Shown here: positions 36,050-45,267 of the stretch, piece by piece
How positions within the stretch are numbered: position 1 is the first letter of the stretch
How the letters are laid out: each line of letters starts with the position of its first letter
Assembly: GCF_000577275.2 (NCBI RefSeq)
Contig: NZ_HG916855.1
Coordinates: 248,001 to 312,000, forward strand
DNA from: Rhizobium favelukesii
GTDB lineage: Bacteria; Pseudomonadota; Alphaproteobacteria; Rhizobiales; Rhizobiaceae
Direction: 5' to 3'
DNA length: 64,000 nt
The notes under the pieces: generated by a model
The model's database searches: none
The model's input: only the letters and a program-made list of their open reading frames with translations
What the model was told of the DNA's origin: nothing
Position numbers and translations under genes: made by a program

Positions 36050-36806
36050 CCTTTGGACGGCAGTGATGGTGATCACCCTGGCATTTGGTGCGACCGCTGC
36101 CGATGGCGGCCTCATCGCTGCAAATCCGCTGATTGAAATTCCTGCCGGGACGTTCATCTTCGGCCGCGACGACGGCCCTGAAAACGAACGCCCGCGGCGC
36201 GAAGTGGAGGGGCAGGCGTTTGCGATCAATCGCACCGAGATTACAAACCGGCAATATGGGCTCTTCGTCAAGGAGACCGGCCATCGGGCGGCCTTCTACG
36301 CCAATCACCCGATCCTGGGATTGGACGACCGGCCGGTCGTCGGGGTCAGTTGGGAAGACGCCGATGCATTTTGCCGTCACTACGGGTTGGTTCTTCCGTC
36401 GGAACAACAATACGAGCGGGCGGCACGCGGACCGAAGGGCAGCGCGTTTCCATGGGGCGAGGTCCCACCGGGCAATGCGCGCGCAAATTCTGGGGCGGAT
36501 GCCTGTTGTTCCGGCGACGCGCGCGATGGGTATCCGATGACCGCACCGGCGGCGTCCTTTCCCGATGGCGCAAGCAAAGAGGGCGTCCTCAATCTTGTCG
36601 GCAATGTCTGGGAGTGGACCCGTGATGTCTACGCGCCGTATGAAGGCGGGACCGCGGCGAGGAGCGCCGGGCTGTACCGCGTGCTTCGTGGTGGCTCCTG
36701 GAACAGCGATCCAAACCACCTGACAACGACCTATCGGCTCGCCTATGATCCGGAATTCCGGTTCTCAGCCAATGGTGGCTTCAGATGCGTCCGTTCTACA
36801 CTTTGA
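36018..36806 (+). CDS. Secreted formylglycine-generating-enzyme-fold protein lacking catalytic Cys
   Basis: ATG at 36018 lies in the end of the ATPase gene and gives 262 residues with a signal peptide (VLTSSLWTAVMVITLAFGATAA). The SUMF1/FGE fold is clear: IEIPAGTFIFGRDDGPENE, INRTEITNRQYGLFVKETGH, PVVGVSWEDADAFCRHYGLVLPSEQQYERAARG, NVWEWTRD, LRGGSW and GGFRCVR. True FGEs bind copper with two Cys just after GGS(Y/W); here that segment reads WNSDPNHLTTT, with none. It therefore probably does not make formylglycine. It may act on or with the sugar imported by the adjacent transporter, or with the propeller protein that overlaps it. No sulfatase gene is in the window. Confidence 0.8.
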   Translation: MARLKIVLTSSLWTAVMVITLAFGATAADGGLIAANPLIEIPAGTFIFGRDDGPENERPRREVEGQAFAINRTEITNRQYGLFVKETGHRAAFYANHPILGLDDRPVVGVSWEDADAFCRHYGLVLPSEQQYERAARGPKGSAFPWGEVPPGNARANSGADACCSGDARDGYPMTAPAASFPDGASKEGVLNLVGNVWEWTRDVYAPYEGGTAARSAGLYRVLRGGSWNSDPNHLTTTYRLAYDPEFRFSANGGFRCVRSTL

Positions 36807-37795
36807 TTATCGTCTCCGGTTTTCTGCTGCTCCAAGCCACCGGTGCCGGTGCTGAACCGACGGCGCCGCCCGGCTACACGCTTAAGACCTTCAACACGCC
36901 TGGTGCCGCCTTCGCCGGCCTATCTCGCGACGCCGGAGACCTGCTCGTCAGCGATCTCGCCAGCGGCCGGCTCTACCGGCGCGGCGCGGACGGCAAGCTT
37001 GTCGCATTCGGTCCGGTATTTCCCCATGGCCTCGACGTGATCGGCGACCCGACCGGTCCATATCGTGTCGTCCGCGCCGATGATGGCCTTGTCGTCGCCC
37101 AGGGATGGACGCCAGTCGGCTCCAAGCAGGGGCCGTTTGACCACGCGCTCGTTGCGCTCGACGCGGGCGGAAAGGTCCGTGTCATCAGTAGCGATTTCTG
37201 GAATCCGTTCGACTTCGTTGCGGCGAGCGGAAGCTACTACGTGATCGACTCCGCGCGAAACAGTGTCGAACGCCTACAGCCCGACGGCCACAAAAGCACG
37301 CTTCTGACATTCCGCCGCATGGGGCAGGCGCCCACGGCGCTCCGCAGCCTTTCACCGACCGAGTTCGCCGAAGGCAACAGCTACGAAACCGATGCGGTGC
37401 CAGCCGGTATCGCCCTTCACGGCGGGCGCCTTTATATAGCGCTGTTCGGCGGCTTTCCCTTCCTTACAGGAGCCGGAAAGATCGTTTCGGTTCCCGAGGC
37501 TGGCGATCAGTCAACGCCGCGGATTGACGTCGAAGCACTCAATGCGCCCGTGAGCATTGCTTTCGACAACGGTGGAGAGATGCTTGTCCTCGAACACGGC
37601 ACCTACGACCAGAAAGAAGGTTTTCGGAAGGCGAGTGGGAGATTGCTGAAGTTCAATAAAACGGCACGGGAACGGAAGGCTATTCTTGAGGGCCTGACCC
37701 GCCCGGTGTCAGTGCTTGTCTGGGACGAGCGGCGGATCGTCGTTTCCGAGCTGGGCGGCAACCTCTATGTCTTGACGCGCGAATCTGTTCGCTGA
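36785..37795 (+). CDS. Secreted beta-propeller protein of unknown function
   Basis: The start ATG lies 22 bp inside the preceding gene, the 336-residue product having a signal peptide (LIIVSGFLLLQATGAGAEP). Repeating strand units resembling NHL/SMP-30 propeller blades are seen: GDLLVSDLASGRLYRRGADGKL, YYVIDSARNSVERLQPDGH, GRLYIALFGGFPFLTGAGKI and EMLVLEHGTYDQ...GRLLKFNK. No metal-binding or catalytic set of residues could be assigned. Tight overlap with the FGE-fold gene suggests the two act together in the periplasm, perhaps on the sugar taken up by the transporter. Confidence 0.6.
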   Translation: MRPFYTLIIVSGFLLLQATGAGAEPTAPPGYTLKTFNTPGAAFAGLSRDAGDLLVSDLASGRLYRRGADGKLVAFGPVFPHGLDVIGDPTGPYRVVRADDGLVVAQGWTPVGSKQGPFDHALVALDAGGKVRVISSDFWNPFDFVAASGSYYVIDSARNSVERLQPDGHKSTLLTFRRMGQAPTALRSLSPTEFAEGNSYETDAVPAGIALHGGRLYIALFGGFPFLTGAGKIVSVPEAGDQSTPRIDVEALNAPVSIAFDNGGEMLVLEHGTYDQKEGFRKASGRLLKFNKTARERKAILEGLTRPVSVLVWDERRIVVSELGGNLYVLTRESVR

Positions 37796-37946
37796 GCGTG
37801 GCGATCCCGATTTTGGTCCTAGATCAATGCAGATACTTGCTTGGCGCCAAGCTGAGTTGCGCTGCCCTATCCACGACGGCCTTGCGCTTTAGTTCTTGTT
37901 TCGCATTGTCCCGAAACCTGTTCCCGTTCGGGGGGCATGCCTTGGC

Positions 37947-38561
37947 TTAATCACCGAATTTCAGCCGCTCCAGGATCAGCGGGTCATACGCGGGAGCCTG
38001 GATCCGCCGACGATCTGCCTCCGGTTCGCTGAGCGGTTCGACGGGTCGAAGCTTGTCCTTGGCTTCCAGTGCGAGGCGCTGATAAACGCCCGTTCCCTGA
38101 CGCTTCCAGGCGACTTCTTTTTCGCTGAGTTCGCGAATGACCCTGGCAGGTGATCCGACCACCAGGCTGTTTGCCGGGATTTCAGCGCCTGCCTTGACGA
38201 AAGCCATGGCGGCAACGATCGAATTTTCGCCGATCACGGCTTCGTCCATGACCACCGCATTCATTCCGACCATGGCATTGCGACCGATGCGGCAGCCGTG
38301 CAGCACGGCGCCGTGGCCGATATGACCGTCTTCGCCGATCACCACCTCGAGATCAGGAAAGCTATGAACGACGCAGGTCTCTTGAACGTTCGAACCACGT
38401 TCCATGACGATCCGCCCGAAATCGCCGCGCAATACGGCGCACGGGCCGACATAGCAGGCCGGTCCAATGATGACGTCGCCAATCACCACGGCGGCCGGAT
38501 GGACGAAAGCCGTTGGATGGATCACCGGCACGACGCCATCATAGGAATAGACCTGCGCCAT
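37947..38561 (-). CDS. paaY: PaaY, gamma-carbonic-anhydrase-fold thioesterase
   Basis: ATG at 38561 gives 204 residues. Hexapeptide repeats form a left-handed beta-helix with the PaaY pattern: [33 protein letters not shown] and [26 protein letters not shown], including the three metal-binding His (VVHSF, HIGHG, VLHG). A C-terminal helix follows. PaaY hydrolyses dead-end CoA thioesters of the ring-cleavage branch (2-hydroxycyclohepta-1,4,6-triene-1-formyl-CoA). It is the last gene of the operon, 5 bp after paaZ. Confidence 0.88.
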   Translation of the reverse strand: MAQVYSYDGVVPVIHPTAFVHPAAVVIGDVIIGPACYVGPCAVLRGDFGRIVMERGSNVQETCVVHSFPDLEVVIGEDGHIGHGAVLHGCRIGRNAMVGMNAVVMDEAVIGENSIVAAMAFVKAGAEIPANSLVVGSPARVIRELSEKEVAWKRQGTGVYQRLALEAKDKLRPVEPLSEPEADRRRIQAPAYDPLILERLKFGD

Positions 38562-38566
38562 CTTAA

Positions 38567-40624
38567 TCAGTCCCTTGTCTTGGCCACCATCGTCAGCACG
38601 TCGTACTGGGCAACCGTCGCACCACTCTGGTTGCTCACACGGCAATCCCAGCGCACTTCGCCATGCTCGGCGCCGATGCGCGGGTTGATCTCCTTGCAGG
38701 TCAATTGCACCTGCAGCGTATCGCCCGGATTGACCGGCGTGAGGAAGCGCAGGTTGTCGACCCCGTAATTGGCGAGAACCGGGCCAGGGGCCGGGTCAAC
38801 AAATAGACCGGCGGCGAAGGCGACGATCAGATAGCCGTGGGCGACGCGGCCGTCGAAGAACGGATTGGCGCGTGCGGCTTCCTCGTCCATGTGGGCATAG
38901 AAGGTATCGCCTGTGAAGTTGGCGAAATGCTCGATATCTTCAAGCGTGACCGTGCGCGTACCGGTTACCAGCTGGTCGCCGATTTGCAGTTCTGCAAGCG
39001 ACTTGCGGAACGGGTGCTCGCCATCACGGCGCACGTCGGCACCGGCAACCCAGCGGCCGGTGACGGCACACAAAAGCGTCGGTGCGCCTTGCACCGCCGT
39101 GCGCTGCATGTAGTGCATGACCCCGCGAAGGCCGCCCAATTCCTCGCCACCGCCGGCGCGTCCTGGACCGCCATGCACGAGGCCGGGCAGCGGCGAGCCA
39201 TGGCCGGTCGACGTCTTGGCGCTCGTGCGGTTGCCGATCAGCACCCGTCCGTGGAACGGCGCCATGCCGAGGACCACCTCTTCGGCAAAGATCCGATCGT
39301 TGGTGAAGACGGAAGAAACGAGACTTCCCTTGCCGCGGCGGGCAAGATCCACCGCCTCCTCGGCACTGTCATAAGGCATGACCGTGCTGACCGGACCGAA
39401 GGCTTCGACATCGTGCACCGCCTTGGCTTGCCAGGGCTTGTCGCAATAAAGCAGGACCGGATTGAGGAAGGCGCCGGCTTCAGCGTCACCCGACACAACG
39501 CGCGGTTTGTCCGGATCGCCGGCGACGATCTCGGCATCGGCGAGAAGATCGCGGATGCGCGCGCGGACCTCGTCACGCTGAGCAAGGCTTGCAAGCGGGC
39601 CCATGCGGACGGATTCATCGGCGGCATTGCCGAGCGTGGTGTTGCCAAGACGCTCGCCAAGGACGGAGACCAGCGCGTCGCAATAGGCGCGTGGCGCGAT
39701 GACGCGGCGGATGGCCGTGCACTTCTGGCCGGCCTTTGCCGTCATTTCGCGAGAGACTTCCTTGACGAAGAGGTCGAACTCTTCCGTGCCGGGGCCGGCG
39801 TCGAGGCCGAGGACGGAGGCATTGAGGCTATCTGCCTCCATGGTGAAGCGCACCGAATTTTCGATGATCGCCGGATGGGTCTTCAGCTTGCGGCCCGTCC
39901 AGGCCGAACCGGTGAAGGTTACGACATCTTGCCCGTCGACATGGTCGAGGAGATCGCCGACCGAACCGCAGACCAGTTGCACTGCGCCCTCCGGCAGAAG
40001 ACCGGTTTCGACCATGCGACGCACGACAAGCTCGGTGAGATAGGCCGTTTGGCTTGCCGGCTTGACGATCGCCGGCATGCCGGCGATGAGGGTCGGCGCC
40101 AGCTTCTCCAGCATGCCCCAGACCGGGAAGTTGAAGGCATTGATGTGAATGGCGACGCCCTGCAGTGGCGACAGAATGTGCCGGGCCGAGAACGTTGCGT
40201 CTCGCGACAGGGTTTCCACGTCGCCATCAACGAGTACACGCGTATTGGGCAGCTCGCGTCGACCCTTTGAGGCATAGGACAACAAAGTGCCGATGCCGCC
40301 GTCGATATCGATCCAGCTGTCTGTCCTGGTGGCGCCGGTCGCCGACGACAGGGCGTAGAACTCCTCCTTGCGGTCCATCAGCGCCTGGCCAAGTGCCTTG
40401 AGCATGGCGGCGCGCTCATGAAACGACATGCGCCTGAGTGCGGGGCCAGCCTTGTCGCGGCCGTAGGCCAGAGACGACGCAAAATCGACGCCGGCAGAAT
40501 CGATCAGCGCCACCGGTGCACCTGTCGAGGCATCGCGCAGTTCAGCGCCATCCTTCGTGCCGGGAACCCAGCGGCCATAGACATAGCTTTCGAGGCGGCG
40601 TGGCTCCTTTACCAGAACGTTCAT
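38567..40624 (-). CDS. paaZ: PaaZ, oxepin-CoA hydrolase / semialdehyde dehydrogenase fusion
   Basis: ATG at 40624 overlaps the previous stop (ATGA) and follows GGAAGG, giving 685 residues. The N-terminal aldehyde dehydrogenase (1 to about 520) has [11 protein letters not shown] near 255 and the catalytic Cys in [11 protein letters not shown] near 295. The C-terminal MaoC-type (R)-hydratase (about 540-685) has the HXXF/D region ITLED...[18 protein letters not shown] and [16 protein letters not shown]. PaaZ opens the oxepin ring and oxidises the resulting aldehyde to 3-oxo-5,6-dehydrosuberyl-CoA. Confidence 0.95.
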   Translation of the reverse strand: MNVLVKEPRRLESYVYGRWVPGTKDGAELRDASTGAPVALIDSAGVDFASSLAYGRDKAGPALRRMSFHERAAMLKALGQALMDRKEEFYALSSATGATRTDSWIDIDGGIGTLLSYASKGRRELPNTRVLVDGDVETLSRDATFSARHILSPLQGVAIHINAFNFPVWGMLEKLAPTLIAGMPAIVKPASQTAYLTELVVRRMVETGLLPEGAVQLVCGSVGDLLDHVDGQDVVTFTGSAWTGRKLKTHPAIIENSVRFTMEADSLNASVLGLDAGPGTEEFDLFVKEVSREMTAKAGQKCTAIRRVIAPRAYCDALVSVLGERLGNTTLGNAADESVRMGPLASLAQRDEVRARIRDLLADAEIVAGDPDKPRVVSGDAEAGAFLNPVLLYCDKPWQAKAVHDVEAFGPVSTVMPYDSAEEAVDLARRGKGSLVSSVFTNDRIFAEEVVLGMAPFHGRVLIGNRTSAKTSTGHGSPLPGLVHGGPGRAGGGEELGGLRGVMHYMQRTAVQGAPTLLCAVTGRWVAGADVRRDGEHPFRKSLAELQIGDQLVTGTRTVTLEDIEHFANFTGDTFYAHMDEEAARANPFFDGRVAHGYLIVAFAAGLFVDPAPGPVLANYGVDNLRFLTPVNPGDTLQVQLTCKEINPRIGAEHGEVRWDCRVSNQSGATVAQYDVLTMVAKTRD

Positions 40625-41397
40625 TGTTTTAATCCTTCCGGTCGGTTCAGGTTGAGCGCAGCAAGCTGCGCGTCGATGGCCGCCTGCCATTCAGACAGCA
40701 GCGTCTCGTTAGGGGTATGGCGAAGGCCGAAACGGGACAGTGTTTGGTAGCGCACCGATCCGGAGAACCCAAAGCTTGCGGCAACGCGCGGCCGCCAATA
40801 GATGATCGCTTCACGGGCCGCTTTCGCCCCTTCCTCATCTTCGGCAATCCGCTTCAACGCCTCGATGCCGAGTTCGGTGTGATGCGCCTCGCGCGGCAGA
40901 ATGGCGCGGAACACTTCGGCAAGTGGCTGGTAGGAGACGTGAGCGAGCTCCCGCAACTGGATGGTGCTTGCAGTGCCCATCAGCACATTCATAACGACTG
41001 CATCGATCCAGCCCTCAAGGGGATAGTGGAAAACAGAAAGGCGCATGTCGCCGCCCTTTCGTGCTGCACCGATATCGGTGTCGCGCTTCAGGCGGGCGTC
41101 CCATGGATGGTGCGCGGCATAGCGGCCGATATCGGCGCCGAAGCTACCCATGATCTCGAGCACGCGTCCGGCATGGTCGGTCTTTTCAAGCACGATCTTG
41201 GCAGACGCGATGCGCTCCTTGATACCAGGCGCATCGTTGATCGTGTCGGCAAAGCCGGCCGCACCCGCAAGCTCGCTGTCGACGAAACTCGCCATCAGGC
41301 GCAAGAGCTCGCCGCGATAGCGCGGCGGCGCATTGTCCGGCGACGTCAGCACGCCCCCCCTGAGCAGATATTCCTCGATCGGCATCGTATCGGACAT
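40621..41397 (-). CDS. PaaA/PaaC-family (PF05138) paralogue of unknown role
   Basis: ATG at 41397 has GGAGG at good spacing (an ATG two codons upstream is too close), giving 258 residues. The helical ferritin-like fold aligns with PaaA of this operon: SELAG to SEIVG (E42), ASAKIVLEKTDH to [11 protein letters not shown] (E71/H75, one residue longer), GWIDAVVMN to [11 protein letters not shown] (D132), and PREAHH to KEESFH (E170, H173). The carboxylate and His set that could hold a di-iron centre is largely kept, unlike in PaaC. It sits between paaE and paaZ with an ATGA junction to paaZ, so it is a true operon member, but not one of the five standard epoxidase subunits. A run of seven C lies at 41354-41360. 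Confidence 0.8.
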   Translation of the reverse strand: MSDTMPIEEYLLRGGVLTSPDNAPPRYRGELLRLMASFVDSELAGAAGFADTINDAPGIKERIASAKIVLEKTDHAGRVLEIMGSFGADIGRYAAHHPWDARLKRDTDIGAARKGGDMRLSVFHYPLEGWIDAVVMNVLMGTASTIQLRELAHVSYQPLAEVFRAILPREAHHTELGIEALKRIAEDEEGAKAAREAIIYWRPRVAASFGFSGSVRYQTLSRFGLRHTPNETLLSEWQAAIDAQLAALNLNRPEGLKQ

Positions 41398-41425
41398 CGG
41401 CATTCCTCCCTCGGTCCCCGACCGA

Positions 41426-42502
41426 TTACTGGTCGTAGCTGACGACGAGGCGGTCGCTCAGCGGATAGCACTGGCAGGTCAAGACGTAGCCCTGGCGGAC
41501 CTCGTAGTCCTCGAGCGCATGGTTGACCTCCATCTCGGTCTCACCCTCCAGGACCTTGGCTCGACAAGTGGAACAGACACCTGCCTTGCAGGCGTAGGGC
41601 GCGTCCATGTGGTTTTCGAGCGCCGCCTCGAGCAGCGTTTGCCCTTGTTTCGGCATCTTGAAGACACGGGTTGCGCCATCGAGCGTCACCGTTGCCTGGC
41701 AGGCCGTGTCCTTGTCGACGCCCGCAGTACTTTGCGCCCTGCGGCCAGCGCGTCCCGGCTGGGAGGATGCGAAGAGTTCGAACTTGATCTGTTCCTCGCG
41801 CATCCCGTGATCGCGAAGTGCAGCGGCAATCGACAGCATCATCGGTTCCGGTCCGCAAATGAAGACCGTATCGATGGCCTTCAGATCGATCCAGTGCTTG
41901 AACAGGCCGGCGCACTTGTCGACGTCGATGCGACCCGTAAAGAGATCGATATCCTGCGCCTCGCTTTCCAGAATGTGCAAGACCGACAGCCGGCCGAGAT
42001 AGGTGTCCTTCAGGTCGTCCAGCTCCTCGCGGAACATGATCGAGCTGATTTGCCGGTTGGCATAGACCAGCGTGAAGCGTGACCGTGGCTCGCGAGAAAG
42101 CGTCGTCTTAATGATCGAAAGGACCGGTGTGATGCCGCTTCCGCCGGCAAATCCCAGATAGGTCTTGGAAACATCAGGCTCGATCGCCGTGAAGAACGCG
42201 CCCATCGGCGGCATGGCTTCCATGGTGTCGCCGACGCTGAGGTCTTCGTTCGCCCAGGTCGAAAAGCAGCCACCGTCCACCCGCTTGATGCCGACCCTCA
42301 GCACGCCCTCATCCCGCCCCGCACAGATCGAATAGGAACGTCGCAACTCCTCGCCGTCGAATTTGCGGCGGAAGGTCAGGTACTGGCCCTGCGTGAAATC
42401 GAACGCGCTGCGGTCCTCGTCCTGCGGGGTAAGCGTAACGACGACGGCATCGCGCGTTTCGCGCCGGATGTCGGTGACCTGAAGGGAATGGAAACGTGCC
42501 AT
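41426..42502 (-). CDS. paaE: PaaE, phenylacetyl-CoA epoxidase reductase
   Basis: ATG at 42502 gives 358 residues. The N-terminal FNR-like part binds FAD (RRSYSICAG, matching RxYS) and NAD(P)H (GFAGGSGITPVLSII; FICGPEPMM). The C-terminal plant-type 2Fe-2S domain has Cys305, 310, 313 and 343 (CKAGVCSTC...LTC). It passes electrons from NADPH to the di-iron centre of PaaA. Located after paaD with 25 bp between. Confidence 0.94.
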   Translation of the reverse strand: MARFHSLQVTDIRRETRDAVVVTLTPQDEDRSAFDFTQGQYLTFRRKFDGEELRRSYSICAGRDEGVLRVGIKRVDGGCFSTWANEDLSVGDTMEAMPPMGAFFTAIEPDVSKTYLGFAGGSGITPVLSIIKTTLSREPRSRFTLVYANRQISSIMFREELDDLKDTYLGRLSVLHILESEAQDIDLFTGRIDVDKCAGLFKHWIDLKAIDTVFICGPEPMMLSIAAALRDHGMREEQIKFELFASSQPGRAGRRAQSTAGVDKDTACQATVTLDGATRVFKMPKQGQTLLEAALENHMDAPYACKAGVCSTCRAKVLEGETEMEVNHALEDYEVRQGYVLTCQCYPLSDRLVVSYDQ

Positions 42503-42527
42503 ATTGGGGACCTCACTCGGCAAAGGG

Positions 42528-43052
42528 TCAGATGCACTTGAAATAATCGAATGGTTCCAGGCAGTCGGTGCAGCGATAGCTCGCCTTGCACGGTGTCGAG
42601 CCGAACTGGCTGATCTTTTCCGTGTTCGTCGATCCGCAACGCGGACAGGCGATCGTCAGATTGGAGCTGCCGGAGAGCCGGTCGACGCGCTGGCGCAGGA
42701 TGCCGTCTATCGCCGTTCCGTCCACGGGCGGCGCAATGCCGTAGGCGCGTAGTTTTTCGCGACCCTCGGTGCTGATCCAGTCGGTCGTCCAGGCCGGTGA
42801 CAGCTGGCGCTCCAGTCTGAGCTTTTCGATCCCCTTTTCCTTTAGCGACCGCTCGATATCGAGGTTGATGAGCGCGGTCGCCGGACAGCCGGAATAGGTG
42901 GGCGTCACCGTCACGACCAGTATGTCCTCCTTCCAGGCGACACCGCGGATGATGCCAAGATCGACAAGCGAGATCACCGGGATTTCCGGATCCGGCACCT
43001 CTTCAAGCCACCGCCAGATATCAGCGATCGATGGCAACGTCGCGGCTATCAT
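42528..43052 (-). CDS. paaD: PaaD, iron-sulfur maturation-type subunit of the epoxidase
   Basis: The 174-residue protein has an N-terminal MIP18/DUF59 domain (VPDPEIPVISLVDLGIIRGV; PTYSGCPATALIN). The C-terminal part carries four-Cys zinc-finger-like spacing (CPRCGST...C...CTDC). PaaD is needed for an active phenylacetyl-CoA epoxidase, probably in cofactor assembly. Only 16 bp separate it from paaC. Confidence 0.92.
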   Translation of the reverse strand: MIAATLPSIADIWRWLEEVPDPEIPVISLVDLGIIRGVAWKEDILVVTVTPTYSGCPATALINLDIERSLKEKGIEKLRLERQLSPAWTTDWISTEGREKLRAYGIAPPVDGTAIDGILRQRVDRLSGSSNLTIACPRCGSTNTEKISQFGSTPCKASYRCTDCLEPFDYFKCI

Positions 43053-43068
43053 AACCGCCTCCTTCCGT

Positions 43069-43848
43069 TTACCAGCTCGCGCCCGGATAGGCGCGCTGCA
43101 GGAACTGCAGTTCAGCGAGGATGAAGCCCATGTGCTCGGTATGAACGCCGCGCTTGCCGCCCTTATGCATGAAGCCGTCGGCCGGCTTCTTCAGCGTCGC
43201 GTCTGAAAGCGCGTCATCAACCAGCTCGTCCCACGCCGCCTTCAGGCTTTCGGGCTCCGGTGCAATGCCGGCCGCAGCAAGCTCGGCATCGGACGCGTCG
43301 CCGACGAAAAGTTCGCCGGTGTAGGCCCAGAGATCGTCGAGCGCCTCCTGCATGCGCCGGTGGCTTTCGGCGGTGCCGTCACCAAGACGGATGATCAGAT
43401 CGCGGCTGCGATCGAGATGATAGGCAACTTCCTTCGAGGCTTTTTCCGCGATGTCGGCGATGCGCTTGTCGGTCGACGAGCGCAGGGCTCTCAACATCAG
43501 GAAATGCCAGGCATCGAACAGGAATTGACGCATCAGCGTCTTCCCAAAATCGCCGTTCGGGCGCTCGACGAGCAGCACGTTGCGGAAGTCGCGGGCATCG
43601 CGCAGATAGGCAAGATTGTCGGCGCTGCGGCCCTGAGCTTCGATTTCACCGGCAAGACCGAGCCAGAGCTGGGTCTGTCCGATCAGATCAAGCGCGGTGT
43701 TGGAAAGCGCGATGTCCTCTTCCAGTGCCGGCGAATGCCCGCACCACTCGGACACACGGTGGCCGAGGATGAGCGCGTTATCGCCGATCCGCGTCAGGAA
43801 CTCGAAGAGCGCCGTCGGGCTGACGGCCGTGTTGGAGGGGGCGCTCAT
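43069..43848 (-). CDS. paaC: PaaC, structural subunit of phenylacetyl-CoA epoxidase
   Basis: The 259-residue PF05138 protein has the PaaC pattern (RIGDNALILGHRVSEWCGHSPALEEDIALSN; LAYLRDARDFRN; KGGKRGVHTEHMGFILAELQFLQRAYPG). It resembles PaaA in fold but holds no iron and scaffolds the catalytic subunit. The ATG at 43848 shares one base with the paaB stop (TGATG). Confidence 0.94.
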   Translation of the reverse strand: MSAPSNTAVSPTALFEFLTRIGDNALILGHRVSEWCGHSPALEEDIALSNTALDLIGQTQLWLGLAGEIEAQGRSADNLAYLRDARDFRNVLLVERPNGDFGKTLMRQFLFDAWHFLMLRALRSSTDKRIADIAEKASKEVAYHLDRSRDLIIRLGDGTAESHRRMQEALDDLWAYTGELFVGDASDAELAAAGIAPEPESLKAAWDELVDDALSDATLKKPADGFMHKGGKRGVHTEHMGFILAELQFLQRAYPGASW

Positions 43849-44132
43849 CACATATGCCCCACTTCATTGGGAATGTCGAAGAACGTCGGGTGGCGGTAGA
43901 CCTTGGAGTTTGACGGGTCGAACAGCGGCCCTTTCTCCGACGGAGCACTTGCGGTGATTTCGCTCGAGCGCACCACCCAGATGCTCACCCCTTCATTGCG
44001 GCGGGTATAGACGTCGCGGGCGTTGTTGATGGCCATTTCGGCGTCCGGCGCATGCAGGCTGCCGACATGCCGGTGATTGAGGCCGTGCTGGCCGCGGATG
44101 AAGACTTCCCAAAGGGGCCATTCGCTGGGCAT
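43848..44132 (-). CDS. paaB: PaaB, small subunit of phenylacetyl-CoA epoxidase
   Basis: ATG at 44132 is preceded by GGGAG and starts the classic sequence PSEWPLWEVFIRGQHGLNHRHVGSLHA, 94 residues in all. PaaB bridges PaaAC heterodimers in the epoxidase. A longer frame from 44165 is not needed. The 105-bp gap to paaA contains a strong hairpin. Confidence 0.94.
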   Translation of the reverse strand: MPSEWPLWEVFIRGQHGLNHRHVGSLHAPDAEMAINNARDVYTRRNEGVSIWVVRSSEITASAPSEKGPLFDPSNSKVYRHPTFFDIPNEVGHM

Positions 44133-44205
44133 CGATGTTTCTCCCTGCTCGCGCTCCGCGGCCAAAGGGCCTGGAAAATCGCGTATTTGTTACGATTGCG
44201 ACTGC

Positions 44206-44240
44206 TAATGTGCGGACGCCCGAGAGGCGTGCGCACATTA
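44206..44240 (-). terminator. 15-bp stem-loop overlapping the paaA stop codon
   Basis: Arms 44206-44220 and 44226-44240 pair over 15 bp with a single mismatch and a five-base loop (CGAGA on the plus strand). The paaA TAA is inside the outer end of the stem. No U-tract follows, so full termination inside the operon is unlikely. A role in mRNA processing, protection or partial attenuation, making PaaA more abundant than downstream products, fits better. Confidence 0.6.
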
Positions 44241-45242
44241 CTCGGCGGCGGTGGGCGCTGCGGCGCGGCGCGATGTCATCTTCTCGGCATGGGCAACGAG
44301 ACCATCGCGGAACCACGCGCCGTCGTTCCATGCCTTCTGTCGGGCGCTGAGGCGCTCGCCATTGCACGGGCCATTGCCGGCGATGACGGCGAAGAACTCG
44401 GTCCAATCAGGCTCACCGAAATCGTAGCCGCCCTTTTCCTCGTTCCACGTCAGGTCCGGATCCGGTAGCGTCAGGCCGAGATACTCGGCTTGTGGCACGG
44501 TCTGGTCGACAAACTTCTGGCGTAGCTCGTCGTTGGAGTTTTGCTTGATCTTCCAGGCCATCGATTGGGCCGAGTGCACCGATGCATCGTCCGAGGGTCC
44601 GAACATCATCAGCGACGGCCACCACCAGCGGTTCAGCGCGTCCTGGACCATTTCCCTTTGGGCGGGCGTGCCTTTCACCATCTTCATCAGGATGTCGAAA
44701 CCCTGGCGCTGGTGAAAGCTTTCCTCCTTGCAGATGCGAACCATGGCGCGAGCATAAGGCCCGTAGGAACAGCGCTGCAGCGGCACCTGGTTCATGATGG
44801 CTGCACCGTCGACCAGCCAGCCAATCGTACCGATATCGGCCCAGCTGAGCGTCGGGTAATTGAAGATCGAGGAGTACTTTGCCTTGCCGCTGTGCAGCTG
44901 CTCGTACATCTCGTCCCGGCTGATGCCGAGTGTTTCGGCCGCACAGTAGAGGTATAATCCATGACCGGCTTCATCCTGCACCTTGGCAAGCAGGATGGCC
45001 TTGCGCTGCAGCGTCGGGGCGCGGGTGATCCAGTTGCCCTCCGGCAGTTGGCCGACGATCTCTGAGTGAGCATGCTGGCTGATCTGGCGCATCAGCGTCT
45101 TGCGGTAGCCTTCCGGCATCCACTCCTTCGGTTCGACCTTCTGGCCGGCGTCAATTCGTTCCTGAAACGCGCGTTCGACCGGGTCCAGCTCGTCGAGCGT
45201 CTTGACACGGGCGCTGTCGGTTTTGACCATCTGTGCGTACAC
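44238..45242 (-). CDS. paaA: PaaA, catalytic subunit of phenylacetyl-CoA epoxidase
   Basis: The best start is GTG at 45242 (VYAQMVKTD), behind AAGGAG; ATG at 45230 is an alternative. The 334-residue protein carries the di-iron ligand set in QHAHSEIVG (E61), VQDEAGHG (E91, H94), GWLVDGA (D145) and CKEESFHQ (E174, H177), together with [21 protein letters not shown]. It epoxidises the ring of phenylacetyl-CoA with O2. It follows the thiolase gene by 25 bp and is the second gene of the operon. Confidence 0.95.
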   Translation of the reverse strand: MYAQMVKTDSARVKTLDELDPVERAFQERIDAGQKVEPKEWMPEGYRKTLMRQISQHAHSEIVGQLPEGNWITRAPTLQRKAILLAKVQDEAGHGLYLYCAAETLGISRDEMYEQLHSGKAKYSSIFNYPTLSWADIGTIGWLVDGAAIMNQVPLQRCSYGPYARAMVRICKEESFHQRQGFDILMKMVKGTPAQREMVQDALNRWWWPSLMMFGPSDDASVHSAQSMAWKIKQNSNDELRQKFVDQTVPQAEYLGLTLPDPDLTWNEEKGGYDFGEPDWTEFFAVIAGNGPCNGERLSARQKAWNDGAWFRDGLVAHAEKMTSRRAAAPTAAE

Positions 45243-45267
45243 GGTTCGTCTCCTTTGCCTTCGCGCG

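Noticed and set aside
36327..36338. A fourth exact GACCGGCCGGTC palindrome, inside the FGE-fold gene
   Set aside because: It encodes conserved residues (DDRPVV) in the middle of a coding region of a non-paa gene, so it is more likely chance than an operator.
38837..40270. 477-codon open frame on the plus strand opposite paaZ
   Set aside because: It has no domain or ribosome site and mirrors the GC-rich third positions of paaZ; a shadow frame.
41413..41430. GACC-N7-GGTC element near the end of paaE
   Set aside because: It includes the paaE stop region, its spacing differs from the 12-bp paa palindromes, and no promoter is expected there.
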